This document shows, piece after piece, positions 1 through 7,300 of a stretch of DNA of 9,505 bases. Origin of the DNA: Phycisphaerae bacterium (GTDB taxonomy: Bacteria > Planctomycetota > Phycisphaerae > UBA1845 > Fen-1342); contig JALHOX010000164.1 in NCBI GenBank assembly GCA_022842805.1, positions 1-9,505 of the forward strand, given 5' to 3'. Each line of letters starts with the position of its first letter. Position 1 is the stretch's first letter. Under the pieces are notes generated by a model. That model worked only from the letters and a program-made list of their open reading frames with translations. It ran no database searches and was not told the origin of the DNA. Position numbers and translations under genes: made by a program.

Positions 1-1688
1 AGCGAGACCGGGAATCGACCGCCTCCGGTGAAAACGGTCGCGACGAGAATCCGCAGGTCGAGCCAGAATGAGGCGTGTCGCGCGTACAGAATGTCGTAGT
101 AAATCCACTGGTGAAAATCGCCCGACTCGCGGTCGTGCCGGCAAATCTGCCACAACCCGCTGATGCCCGGCCGCACCGAGAGCCGCGCCATCCGCCAGGG
201 GACGCAGATCTGGTTCTCGCGAAATGGCGAGGGCCGCGGGCCGATCAGGCTCATCTCGCCGCGCAACACATTAAACAACTGCGGCAGCTCGTCGATGTTG
301 GTGGTGCGCAGGATGTGGCCCAGCGTGGTCACGCGCGGGTCCTTGGCCATTTTGAACTGCGGCCCGTCCACCTCGTTCTGTGCCGCCTGCGCCAGCTTGC
401 GCTGTTGCGCGGCGGCGTCCTGCACCATCGTGCGGAACTTCCAGCATTTGAAAGGCTTGCCGTTCAGCCCTTCGCGCTCATGGCCGAAAAAGATCGGCCC
501 GCGCGAAGTGAGCTTTACGAGGATGGCCGTGATCAGCATCGGCAAAGAGAGGATCAGGATCGCGAACGCCGCGACGACGCGATCGATGCGATCTTTCCAC
601 TTCAGGTAGCGCTCGCGGCGCGAGCCCACTTCGCCATGCTCCGCCGTTAGCGGCCGTCGCCGCCAATCCAGCGCCGGCGGACGATCGCTGTCGACGTCGT
701 AATGCGCCGGCAGACACTGTCCGGTGGCCGTGCCCAGCAAAACGCGTTGATTGGCGACGGCGCCGTCTTCGACCGTCGCATCGGGGCCGACGATGCACTT
801 GGCGATCGTCGCTTTCTGGCCCACCCGGGCATCGCGCGCGATCAGCGTCGGGCCGATCACCACTGCATCTCTCTCGATAATCGCCCCCGGCTGCACGATC
901 AGCGGGCCATAGAGCCGAGCGCTGTCGGCGACGGTGGCCGTCTCCGATACCCACACATCATCCGCGATCGCGCGAAACGATCCGCCCAGCCCCAGCGACT
1001 CGGGTTCGTGCAGCACATACTCATTTGCTTCAAGCCAGCCGGCTTCGTCCGTCAGGTCCGCCGTGGCGCACTCAATTGGGAAGTCGCGGCCGAGCGCTCC
1101 GCCCGCCGACAGCGATCGTCGCAGTTTGGGCAGATCGTTGATCGGCGCATCGGGCACGTCCCACAGGCTCGTAATCGGGATCAGCGCGCTGGCCACGGCC
1201 TGCGTCTGAATCCAGGTGTGGCCCTCGTAGTAGCGCTGAATCCGCCGCAGGCGCCCCTCACTGTCGAACTTCAGGTATTCCTTCGCGCCCTTGTGGCCGC
1301 GATCCAGCGCCACCTGATAGCGCGCGGCGCGCAGCTTGCCCAGCGCCTTCGCGATGGCCGGTAGCTCGCGCTGCCCGAGGATCAGGCACTGCGGATCGAC
1401 GATGAGCAGCAGGTCGGAGGGTTCGAACTGATCGATGACCGATCGACTGCGTTCCGCAACGACGCGCGCGATGGGCGAGGCGCCGCTGTGCAAAGCATGC
1501 AGATAGCGATCGTCGACCGCGAACGACGGCACGATCGAAACCGCCTCGGTCGTGACGGGCCGAATCTGCCGCTGCACCCACGATAGCAGGGTCGAGCCCG
1601 CGAACGGCATCAGCAGCAGCGACCCGCGCCCCTCTGCTCCGCGCAGGAAGGCCGGCCGCGAATCAATGATGAAGGGAAAAATCGTCAC
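1..1688 (-). CDS. Nucleotidyltransferase-like / LbH / sugar transferase fusion (initiating phosphoglycosyltransferase), 3' end cut by window edge
   Basis: Reading from a GTG at 1688, the frame stays open to the window edge: 562 residues plus two bases. Residues about 1-235 resemble a degenerate sugar-nucleotidyltransferase fold (LLMPFAGSTLL near 24-35, DLLLIVDPQCLIL near 92-104). Residues about 240-320 are hexapeptide-like left-handed beta-helix repeats (SETATVADSARL, then VVIGPTLI). Residues about 360-562 are a bacterial sugar transferase domain (WcaJ/PglC type, Pfam PF02397): a basic entry (RRERYLKWK), a hydrophobic segment at 370-393, KFRTM 417-421, KDPRVT 449-454, IDELPQLFNVLRGEMSLIGPRP spread over 465-486 with the catalytic Asp-Glu at 466-467, and SVRPGISGLWQ 504-514. 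The family transfers a hexose-1-phosphate from a nucleotide sugar to undecaprenyl phosphate at the inner membrane, starting repeat-unit synthesis. The transferase domain looks nearly complete, so little is probably missing. The GTG overlaps the TGA of the kinase gene by 4 bases (GTGA). An in-frame ATG at codon 27 is a less likely start because it would cut into the N-terminal domain. The transferase call is firm; the exact sugar is unknown. Confidence 0.9.
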   Translation of the reverse strand, partial: MTIFPFIIDSRPAFLRGAEGRGSLLLMPFAGSTLLSWVQRQIRPVTTEAVSIVPSFAVDDRYLHALHSGASPIARVVAERSRSVIDQFEPSDLLLIVDPQCLILGQRELPAIAKALGKLRAARYQVALDRGHKGAKEYLKFDSEGRLRRIQRYYEGHTWIQTQAVASALIPITSLWDVPDAPINDLPKLRRSLSAGGALGRDFPIECATADLTDEAGWLEANEYVLHEPESLGLGGSFRAIADDVWVSETATVADSARLYGPLIVQPGAIIERDAVVIGPTLIARDARVGQKATIAKCIVGPDATVEDGAVANQRVLLGTATGQCLPAHYDVDSDRPPALDWRRRPLTAEHGEVGSRRERYLKWKDRIDRVVAAFAILILSLPMLITAILVKLTSRGPIFFGHEREGLNGKPFKCWKFRTMVQDAAAQQRKLAQAAQNEVDGPQFKMAKDPRVTTLGHILRTTNIDELPQLFNVLRGEMSLIGPRPSPFRENQICVPWRMARLSVRPGISGLWQICRHDRESGDFHQWIYYDILYARHASFWLDLRILVATVFTGGGRFPVS

Positions 1689-4012
1689 GACGGAAACCGG
1701 TTTCCTTTGCGGGCCGCCACGATCTCATCGCGGCCGGCCGGCCTCGGGTTGGTGTACGCGTACTCACCATAATAGGCGCCGTAGTTCGAGGGATAGTTGG
1801 AGCTGCGATTCGCGCCCAGGAACACCGTGCCCAGGAATCGCCGCGTCGCGTTGCTGAGCAGGTGCATCGCGTGCGTCACTTCGTGCCGCCGGCAATGCCC
1901 CTCGCGCACGATCAGCAACGCCCCATCGGCCGCCTGGGCCATGATCCGCGCATCCGCAACCGGCAGCAGCGGCGGCGCGTCGAGCAGCACGATGTCGAAC
2001 TTCTCACGCATGCGCTGCAGGAAATCGCGGAACGCGCGGCCCACCAGCACTTCCGTGCTCTGAGCGTTGATCAACTGACCCGCCGGCAACACGCACGGCT
2101 CACCCACGCCGCGAGTCAGGATCGCCTCAGACTCGGTCGTCGTCTTCTGCAACAGCTCCAGCAGCCCCGGGCTGGGCCGCACGCCCAGTCGCGTCGTCAG
2201 CGTCTGGCGCCGCAGATCGGCGTCGACCACCAACACGCGCTTGCCGCATTGGGCAAACGTGTTCGACAGCTTTTCGCTGACCGTACTCTTGCCCGCGCCC
2301 GGTCCGGCGCTGGTGATGATCAGGACGCTGCCGCGCTCGATTGGTAACCGCTCCAGCAGCGCCGTGCGCAACATGCGGAAATGTTCGCCCTGAATGGCGA
2401 GCTGCTCGGGCGTCGCCTTCTTCAAATCGGGAATCAGCGGCACAAATCCCAGCATCGGCCCGCGGGTCGCGTCGAGCACGTCGCTGGTCTCGCGCACCTG
2501 CGGGTTCATCAGCACCCGCAGGAAAGTCACACCGAGCGAAAACAGCGCCGCCGCGAACGCCGCCATGCCCACCAGCAGGAATCGACGATTGCCGTTCGAG
2601 GGCGCGGTCGGCCGGAAGGCCATGCTCTGATCGGTCGGCATGATGACCGGTAGCTCCTGTTCGAGCTCACGCTGCACTTTGGTCGAAACGAGCGTGTCGT
2701 AGAGCGCCTTGTGCTTGTTGTAGTCTTCCTGCAGCTTTTGCAGTTGGCCGATTTCGTCGACCATCTTGGAACTGTCGATGCCCATGCGGCTTAGGTCGTC
2801 CTTGCGGCGCTGGATCTTGGCCTCCGCCAGCCGCCGCAGCCGATCCAACTCGTTGATCTGGGCCGTAACGGGATCGTCGCCGCTGCCGACTGCGAAGCCC
2901 TTTTCCGTGATTTCGTCGATCAACTGCTCTTCTTCACGCAGCATCTGTTCGATGTTCGCGATCTCGCGCTCGGCCTTGGCGATTTGCGGCGCCGCGGGGC
3001 CGAAGCGCGTGCGAAGGTCTTCCAGTCGCGAAACTTCCTGCCGCCGTCGGCCGTCCAACTCGCGCCAGCGGGCATTGGTGCGGTAGCGCAAGCTTGCGTT
3101 GGCGGTCTCGGCGGTCGGCCGCGACGTCGCCTGCGATGCCGGAGCGCCGTCGCGAATTTTCTTTAATTCGGCGATCGCACTCCTCATGTCTTCGACCTCG
3201 ATCATGGCCGCCCGCAATTCGTCCTGCAGCTTCGTCTGCTGCGATTCAAACCCGGTGAGCTTGGTGTCGGGATCGGTGATGCCCAGCGCCTTGCGCTTTT
3301 CGCTGATCTGCAGTTCCAACCGCTCCACTTCGCGCCGCTCAGCTTCCAAAGCCGTGTTACGGGTGCTGTTGATGGTCTGATTGTCTTCCCTCTGCTTTCG
3401 CCCCAGCCAATCGCGATATTGATCCTGCACCGTCTGCACGATCGTGACGCAATCCTCGGGGTTCTCCGTCTCCATCGAGATCTGAATGAAGTTCGCCTGA
3501 TTCTGCGGCTTCACCTGCAATTGATCGCGCAGCCGCTCCATGTTCGACAGCCGCGCCCCAAAGAAGTTGGTGTCGCGCTCGCGGAACCAGCGCGAATTCT
3601 TCACCTCGGGCGCATCCAGCACGCAGTTCAGCACGTCGGGGCTGCGAATCTCGTTGGCCCGCGTTGCCAGGTATGCGTTGTACAGCGGGATCATCGCGTT
3701 GTTCTTGCTGCGCTCGATGATCTCGTCCTTGATCGGCGGGACTTCGAGCGTCGCAAACGAGCGATACATCGGCTTGTGCGAAAACCATGCGAACAACGCG
3801 CCCGGCAGCGCCAGCCCGAGGAAGAGCGCGATCGTCGTCCACTTGTAGCGCATCATGGCGCTCAGCGTGATTCGACGGCCGATGCCGGCCGCCGTCGGCT
3901 GCGCCGGATGCTGCAAGCGCGGGTAATACCCAGCCGCCGCACCTGGATAATCGTTGAACACGGGAGGAGCGCCGTTCGTCGGCGGGGGGGCAAATGGATC
4001 TGTCGTACGCAT
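1685..4012 (-). CDS. Wzz/BY-kinase fusion: polysaccharide chain-length determinant and tyrosine autokinase
   Basis: This 775-residue protein has the layout of proteobacterial Wzc/Etk. A Pro-rich cytoplasmic N-terminus (1-45) precedes a first membrane segment at about 58-77. A large periplasmic Wzz-like part follows, with long charged coiled-coil stretches near 215-285 and 320-445. A second membrane segment lies at about 477-500 after a Pro-containing stretch (FRPTAPSNGN). The cytoplasmic kinase has an EX2RX2R oligomerisation motif (E543, R546, R549), Walker A SAGPGAGKST 568-577, Walker A' VLVVDADLR 593-601 and Walker B FDIVLLDAPP 672-681. The C-terminus carries six tyrosines between 740 and 753, the usual autophosphorylation cluster, then a basic tail. 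Cycles of kinase oligomerisation and Tyr-cluster phosphorylation are known to control export and chain length in this family. The start is ATG with AAGGA 8 bases upstream (4021-4025). It sits 53 bp after the nucleotidyltransferase-like gene and overlaps the next gene by 4 bases. Confidence 0.95.
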   Translation of the reverse strand: MRTTDPFAPPPTNGAPPVFNDYPGAAAGYYPRLQHPAQPTAAGIGRRITLSAMMRYKWTTIALFLGLALPGALFAWFSHKPMYRSFATLEVPPIKDEIIERSKNNAMIPLYNAYLATRANEIRSPDVLNCVLDAPEVKNSRWFRERDTNFFGARLSNMERLRDQLQVKPQNQANFIQISMETENPEDCVTIVQTVQDQYRDWLGRKQREDNQTINSTRNTALEAERREVERLELQISEKRKALGITDPDTKLTGFESQQTKLQDELRAAMIEVEDMRSAIAELKKIRDGAPASQATSRPTAETANASLRYRTNARWRELDGRRRQEVSRLEDLRTRFGPAAPQIAKAEREIANIEQMLREEEQLIDEITEKGFAVGSGDDPVTAQINELDRLRRLAEAKIQRRKDDLSRMGIDSSKMVDEIGQLQKLQEDYNKHKALYDTLVSTKVQRELEQELPVIMPTDQSMAFRPTAPSNGNRRFLLVGMAAFAAALFSLGVTFLRVLMNPQVRETSDVLDATRGPMLGFVPLIPDLKKATPEQLAIQGEHFRMLRTALLERLPIERGSVLIITSAGPGAGKSTVSEKLSNTFAQCGKRVLVVDADLRRQTLTTRLGVRPSPGLLELLQKTTTESEAILTRGVGEPCVLPAGQLINAQSTEVLVGRAFRDFLQRMREKFDIVLLDAPPLLPVADARIMAQAADGALLIVREGHCRRHEVTHAMHLLSNATRRFLGTVFLGANRSSNYPSNYGAYYGEYAYTNPRPAGRDEIVAARKGNRFPS
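1692..1705. promoter_or_regulatory. 14-bp perfect palindrome over the likely ribosome-binding site of the sugar-transferase gene
   Basis: GGAAACCGGTTTCC reads identically on both strands and lies 3 bases upstream of the GTG at 1688, inside the last codons of the kinase gene. On the minus-strand mRNA the left arm is part of AAAGGAAA, the only purine-rich element near the GTG. Folding as a 5-bp stem with a 4-base CCGG loop would pair this element. That could make translation of the transferase depend on ribosomes finishing the kinase gene. A regulatory role is inference. One palindrome of this length is not rare in 9.5 kb; only its position is notable. Confidence 0.35.
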
Positions 4013-4020
4013 CCGTCGTA

Positions 4021-4025
4021 TCCTT
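4021..4025 (-). promoter_or_regulatory. Ribosome-binding site of the Wzz/BY-kinase gene
   Basis: On the minus strand the sequence is GAAAGAAGGA followed by an 8-base spacer and ATG at 4012. This is a strong Shine-Dalgarno match and fixes the start codon. Confidence 0.7.
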
Positions 4026-4030
4026 CTTTC

Positions 4031-4047
4031 GCGGCGTGTAGCGCCGC
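4031..4047. repeat. Small inverted repeat between the nucleotidyltransferase-like and kinase genes
   Basis: GCGGCG (4031-4036) and CGCCGC (4042-4047) form a 6-bp GC-only stem with a 5-base loop in the 53-bp intergenic gap, directly upstream of the kinase ribosome-binding site. No U-rich tract follows, so it is not a classical terminator. It could protect or punctuate the mRNA, or be chance in GC-rich DNA. Confidence 0.25.
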
Positions 4048-4065
4048 CTTCGCCCGGTCCGCGAC

Positions 4066-5085
4066 CTAAATCGCCCCGACCGCGAGCTCATCCACACTTC
4101 CACCGCGAAACAGCAAATATTCCACGCGCGAAGCCGGCTTCAGCCGCGCGCCGTCCGTCACGATCGCGTGATCCACGACCGCGCGCTCGCCCACTTCCAC
4201 CTGATCCCACAGGACGGACGAGCACAGCACGGCGTCGCGCCGAACTTCGCAGTCCGTGCCGATCGTCGTCGGGCCCACCACCGTCGCCGTCGCCGCCACG
4301 CGCGAGCCGGCTCCGACCAGCACCGGGCCGATCAGTCGTGAGGGATCGGCCACCTGGGCCGTCTCATGCACAAAGCTCTCGCGCACCCGCCGATAGCCCG
4401 GCCAATTCGCCTCCGACTTCGCCAGTCGGATCGCCGCGCTCGCGCACAGTGCGAGGTACGAATGCACGTCCGTGATGCGCCCGAAGCTGCGCGGCAACTG
4501 AAACGTCGCCACCGGCTGATTTCCGCGATAGAGCTGCGGAATCAGCATCTCTTTCAAATCCTGAAAGCCCGCCTCGGGCACCGACTCCAGCGCTTCGCGC
4601 TCCAGCAGATATGCCCCGACCGGGCGCAATCGCGCCGCCAGCGGTGCGCTATTGGTCTCTTCGCCCGGCGCTACCACGACCGTCATCAGCGCCGCGCTCG
4701 AATCGTGTTCCTGAAAGAGCGTCGCCAGATCGCAGTCGGGCAGAATCGTCGCGTCGCACACCAGAAAGCGATCGCCGCCGAATTGCGCCGCCGCGTCGCG
4801 CACGCAGCCCGCCGCGCCGCGTGGAATGAGATCCATGTAGTAGGAGAGCTGCAGTTGTCGCAGCGACCCATCCGAGAGCACGCTCCGACCCAGCCGCCAG
4901 CCTTCATTGGTGCAGATGGTGACGTGCCGAATGCCCGCTTCCGACAACCACCGCAGCGTGTGGCAGATCAGCGGCGAATGAGCCACGGGCATCAATGGAA
5001 AAGGGCGCACGGCGGCAAAGCCCGACTCGTCCCAGCCGTGGCTGCCGCCCAAGATGATCGCGCGCGTAATGAGACCGTCGCTCAT
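4066..5085 (-). CDS. Nucleotidyltransferase-like protein with C-terminal left-handed beta-helix; catalytic signature eroded
   Basis: This 339-residue protein has the NDP-sugar pyrophosphorylase layout (GlmU/GMP-pyrophosphorylase type). Residues 1 to about 235 are a Rossmann-like nucleotidyltransferase domain: RAIILGG 8-14, PLMPVAHSPLI 30-40, PRGAAGCVRDA 88-98 in place of the usual GTAG-type loop, LVCDATIL 108-115 retaining the Asp (D111) where family members bind metal, and ITDVHSYLAL 204-213 like the usual wxDiGTpedY segment. Residues 238 to about 315 are hexapeptide-like beta-helix repeats (ETAQVADPSRLIGP, VVGPTTIG). The normal GxGTRLxPLTxxxPKP signature is not intact: residues 13-30 read GGSHGWDESG through RPFP, with Phe where the active-site Lys is expected. 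It may therefore be a pseudoenzyme, a regulatory partner, or an enzyme with an unusual substrate. The ATG overlaps the TGA of the heparinase gene (ATGA), suggesting coupled translation. The fold is clear; activity is uncertain. Confidence 0.85.
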   Translation of the reverse strand: MSDGLITRAIILGGSHGWDESGFAAVRPFPLMPVAHSPLICHTLRWLSEAGIRHVTICTNEGWRLGRSVLSDGSLRQLQLSYYMDLIPRGAAGCVRDAAAQFGGDRFLVCDATILPDCDLATLFQEHDSSAALMTVVVAPGEETNSAPLAARLRPVGAYLLEREALESVPEAGFQDLKEMLIPQLYRGNQPVATFQLPRSFGRITDVHSYLALCASAAIRLAKSEANWPGYRRVRESFVHETAQVADPSRLIGPVLVGAGSRVAATATVVGPTTIGTDCEVRRDAVLCSSVLWDQVEVGERAVVDHAIVTDGARLKPASRVEYLLFRGGSVDELAVGAI

Positions 5086-7172
5086 GAAGCCGCGTGCCCT
5101 TCAATGCCTGCCAGCGACGCTCGCCGCTCGATACGCTCGCGCGGCGCCGCCGGACCGGTTCGAGCAATCTCGATCCGCGTCCGAAAAACGGCGTCCCCGC
5201 GGATCTCGCCTTCCGCCGCCAGCGAAACGCTGGACGACTTGCGGTGATAGCCGCGGCTCACCCAACCGGCATACGTCGCTGCGTCGCCGCGCACCATCGA
5301 GGTGCGCAGCGTCGTGTCCATCTCAATCCTCACAATCCCAGCGCCGCCGTCAAGCTCAAAACCGCCGGAACCGGTTGCGCGCACGCTGCAATGTTCTGAG
5401 ACGTGCCAATGTTGCGCGATGCGGTGGGCCCCGGTGCAGCGCAGCTCGTCGATCACCTGCAGCACGCCCGCGTGCGCGTCGAGCTCGATTGTCCGTCGAT
5501 GCGTCACCGGATTCTTCAGCCGCCGATATCCATCATGCTCACCGACGAACCGCCCGCCGCCGGCGCTCGGCCGCCACTCGATGCAGCGTGACTCCGCCCG
5601 TCGTCCCCAGAGAAACAGCCCCAAACACTCCGACTGATTTTCGTCATCGACGCAGATCGTATTGTGCGCCGCCGTGCTGCGCAGATAGTCGCGCCAGGCT
5701 CGTTCGCTGAAGTAGTCATAGGTGCCGGGGTCGCACAGAAACTCCACCCCGAACGCGCGCAGCGTGAAACTCAGCGCGTCGGCGTGACCATGCGCCGCGA
5801 TGCTGCCGAACCCCAGCGGGGCACAGTCGATCACAACGCTGATCGCGTCAGAGCTTTTTTCGCCGCTTTGCAGCAGGTAGTGCCCGGTCGATTCGAACGC
5901 CCGCGATGTGAGCTTGGCGCTTCGCGGCGCACCGTCCTTCAACTGCCGCAGCGTTTCAATGCCGCTCGCCCCCAGCAGCCACGCCGCCGGCTCCCATTGC
6001 TCATCGGCGCCGCGCAACATCGCGACATCGTCGAAGAGCGCCGCCCCGACCGAAAGCCACGGCGCCGCCGCACGCGGGTCGCCCGCAACATCGACGACGT
6101 ATCCATCATCCGCGTCGTTGAACATCGGCAGCGGGCCGCCGGCCTCGGCCAGCGCCGCGAGGTATTCGAACGATCGTCGCAAATACCCCCAATACGCCGG
6201 CGATACATCGCGCCCCGCCCGTCGCGCCGCCAGCGCGCTGAGCAGAAAGAACTGGAGCGTAAACGTGTGATAGCCCGTGGCGCGCTCGACGTTGCCGCCG
6301 TCCGGCAGCGTCTGCAGCGCGATCTGCGCTTCGAGAATCGCCCGCGCCCGTTCGACCAGCCGGGTCCACTCCGGTGCGGCGGCGAAATAGCTGCCGGCGA
6401 TGAATACGCCCGCCGCTTCGCCGACCAGATGATTGTTCGCCGACGAACCGCGCGAAAAGCGGCTCGCGACTTCGTGCAGATGCAGCTCGACGCTCGACAG
6501 GATTCGTGTCGTCGCGCGCGAATCGAATACCGGCGCGTCTCCCATCAGCTCAAACGCGAACGTCCAGTTAATCAGCCGGATGCCGAGTTCCAGCGGGCTC
6601 CGCCATTGCATGCCGCGACAGTAGGGGCACTGATCGAGCCAGCTCGCCCAATGACGCCACGCCGCCTCTGCGTACTTCAGTTCGCCGCTCGCGCGATACG
6701 CCCGCCCCAGCAGGCCGAGATGTGCGTGCCGGCTCGCTTCCCAGACCCACTTGCAATCGCCGCTCTCGCGCACGTCGCGATAGTCGATTCGCGGCGCGTA
6801 GCCCATCGGCGTCGCGCGCTTGTGATGCGGGTCAAAGTTCCAGCGGGGCGGATCTCCCAGATCGCACAGCCGCCCGCCCATCAGCGCCAAGCGCCCCGCA
6901 CAAGCCTCATCCGCCCGCGCCAGCAGAGTCTCGCGATCGACGCAGGAAATTCCCGCGCCGCCGTCGCCGCTCGCCGCGCCGCAAAGAAGGGGGGGGCGAC
7001 TCCGCTCGCGAAAGGACCGCGCCAGTGCAGGGCCGCGCTCTTCGGCTCTCGCGCGAGTCGCCGATTCGCGCAACGCTCCCCATGTGTCCTGCGCGCGGCC
7101 CTCGATGCGCCACAGCACCTCGGCCGGCGTCATCGCCCGCAATCGTCGCCAATACCAGGAAAAGGTCTGCAT
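5082..7172 (-). CDS. Heparinase II/III-type polysaccharide lyase family protein
   Basis: This 696-residue protein matches the heparinase II/III family: an alpha/alpha toroid N-terminal part (Hepar_II_III_N type) and a beta-sheet C-terminal part (Pfam PF07940 type). Visible landmarks are YWRRLRAMTPAEVLWR at the N-terminus, RWNFDPHHK 110-118, ELGIRLINWTFAFEL 195-209, NNHLVGEAAGVF 246-257 with an Asn-His pair, ATGYHTFTLQFF 298-309 with Tyr301, AAHGHADALSF 459-469, DPGTYDYF 481-488 and RSTAAHNTICVDD 498-510. The Asn-His pair, a Tyr about 53 residues later and the HGHAD motif match residues used for beta-elimination of uronate polymers in related PL lyases, so activity is plausible. No signal peptide is visible, as is common for lyases found inside polysaccharide synthesis loci. 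It would cleave or edit the polymer made by its neighbours; the substrate cannot be read from sequence. It starts at ATG 7172 with only a weak G-rich ribosome-binding site, and ends overlapping the next start. An 8-base homopolymer lies near codon 60. Confidence 0.9.
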   Translation of the reverse strand: MQTFSWYWRRLRAMTPAEVLWRIEGRAQDTWGALRESATRARAEERGPALARSFRERSRPPLLCGAASGDGGAGISCVDRETLLARADEACAGRLALMGGRLCDLGDPPRWNFDPHHKRATPMGYAPRIDYRDVRESGDCKWVWEASRHAHLGLLGRAYRASGELKYAEAAWRHWASWLDQCPYCRGMQWRSPLELGIRLINWTFAFELMGDAPVFDSRATTRILSSVELHLHEVASRFSRGSSANNHLVGEAAGVFIAGSYFAAAPEWTRLVERARAILEAQIALQTLPDGGNVERATGYHTFTLQFFLLSALAARRAGRDVSPAYWGYLRRSFEYLAALAEAGGPLPMFNDADDGYVVDVAGDPRAAAPWLSVGAALFDDVAMLRGADEQWEPAAWLLGASGIETLRQLKDGAPRSAKLTSRAFESTGHYLLQSGEKSSDAISVVIDCAPLGFGSIAAHGHADALSFTLRAFGVEFLCDPGTYDYFSERAWRDYLRSTAAHNTICVDDENQSECLGLFLWGRRAESRCIEWRPSAGGGRFVGEHDGYRRLKNPVTHRRTIELDAHAGVLQVIDELRCTGAHRIAQHWHVSEHCSVRATGSGGFELDGGAGIVRIEMDTTLRTSMVRGDAATYAGWVSRGYHRKSSSVSLAAEGEIRGDAVFRTRIEIARTGPAAPRERIERRASLAGIEGHAAS

Positions 7173-7300
7173 CCGTGCCTACGCCCCCGGGTTGTTTACT
7201 GGGTTAGGTCGTCGCGTCGAAATCGCGACGTTGGTCCGCGGAAACACCGCTCGTCTTCCGGACGCGGCGAGGTTCCACCGGTCGAGCAACCGCCCATCGC
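7173..7300. other. Intergenic region upstream of the heparinase gene
   Basis: This 128-bp gap separates the zinc-ribbon gene from the four-gene core. It holds one perfect 7-bp inverted repeat (7210-7230) but no U-tract and no convincing -35/-10 pair. It could contain the start of the core transcript, or be read through from the zinc-ribbon gene; sequence alone does not decide. Confidence 0.5.
7210..7230. repeat. 7-bp inverted repeat upstream of the heparinase gene
   Basis: CGTCGCG (7210-7216) and CGCGACG (7224-7230) are perfect inverse complements around a 7-base loop, about 38 bases before the heparinase ATG. It could be an operator or an mRNA hairpin. The lack of a following T-run on the minus strand argues against an intrinsic terminator. 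Confidence 0.3.

Noticed and set aside
478..1581. Several short minus-strand frames between 478 and 1581, in other frames than the sugar transferase
   Set aside because: They are Arg-rich shadows. The frame starting at GTG 1688 reads through the whole region with clear beta-helix and sugar-transferase motifs.
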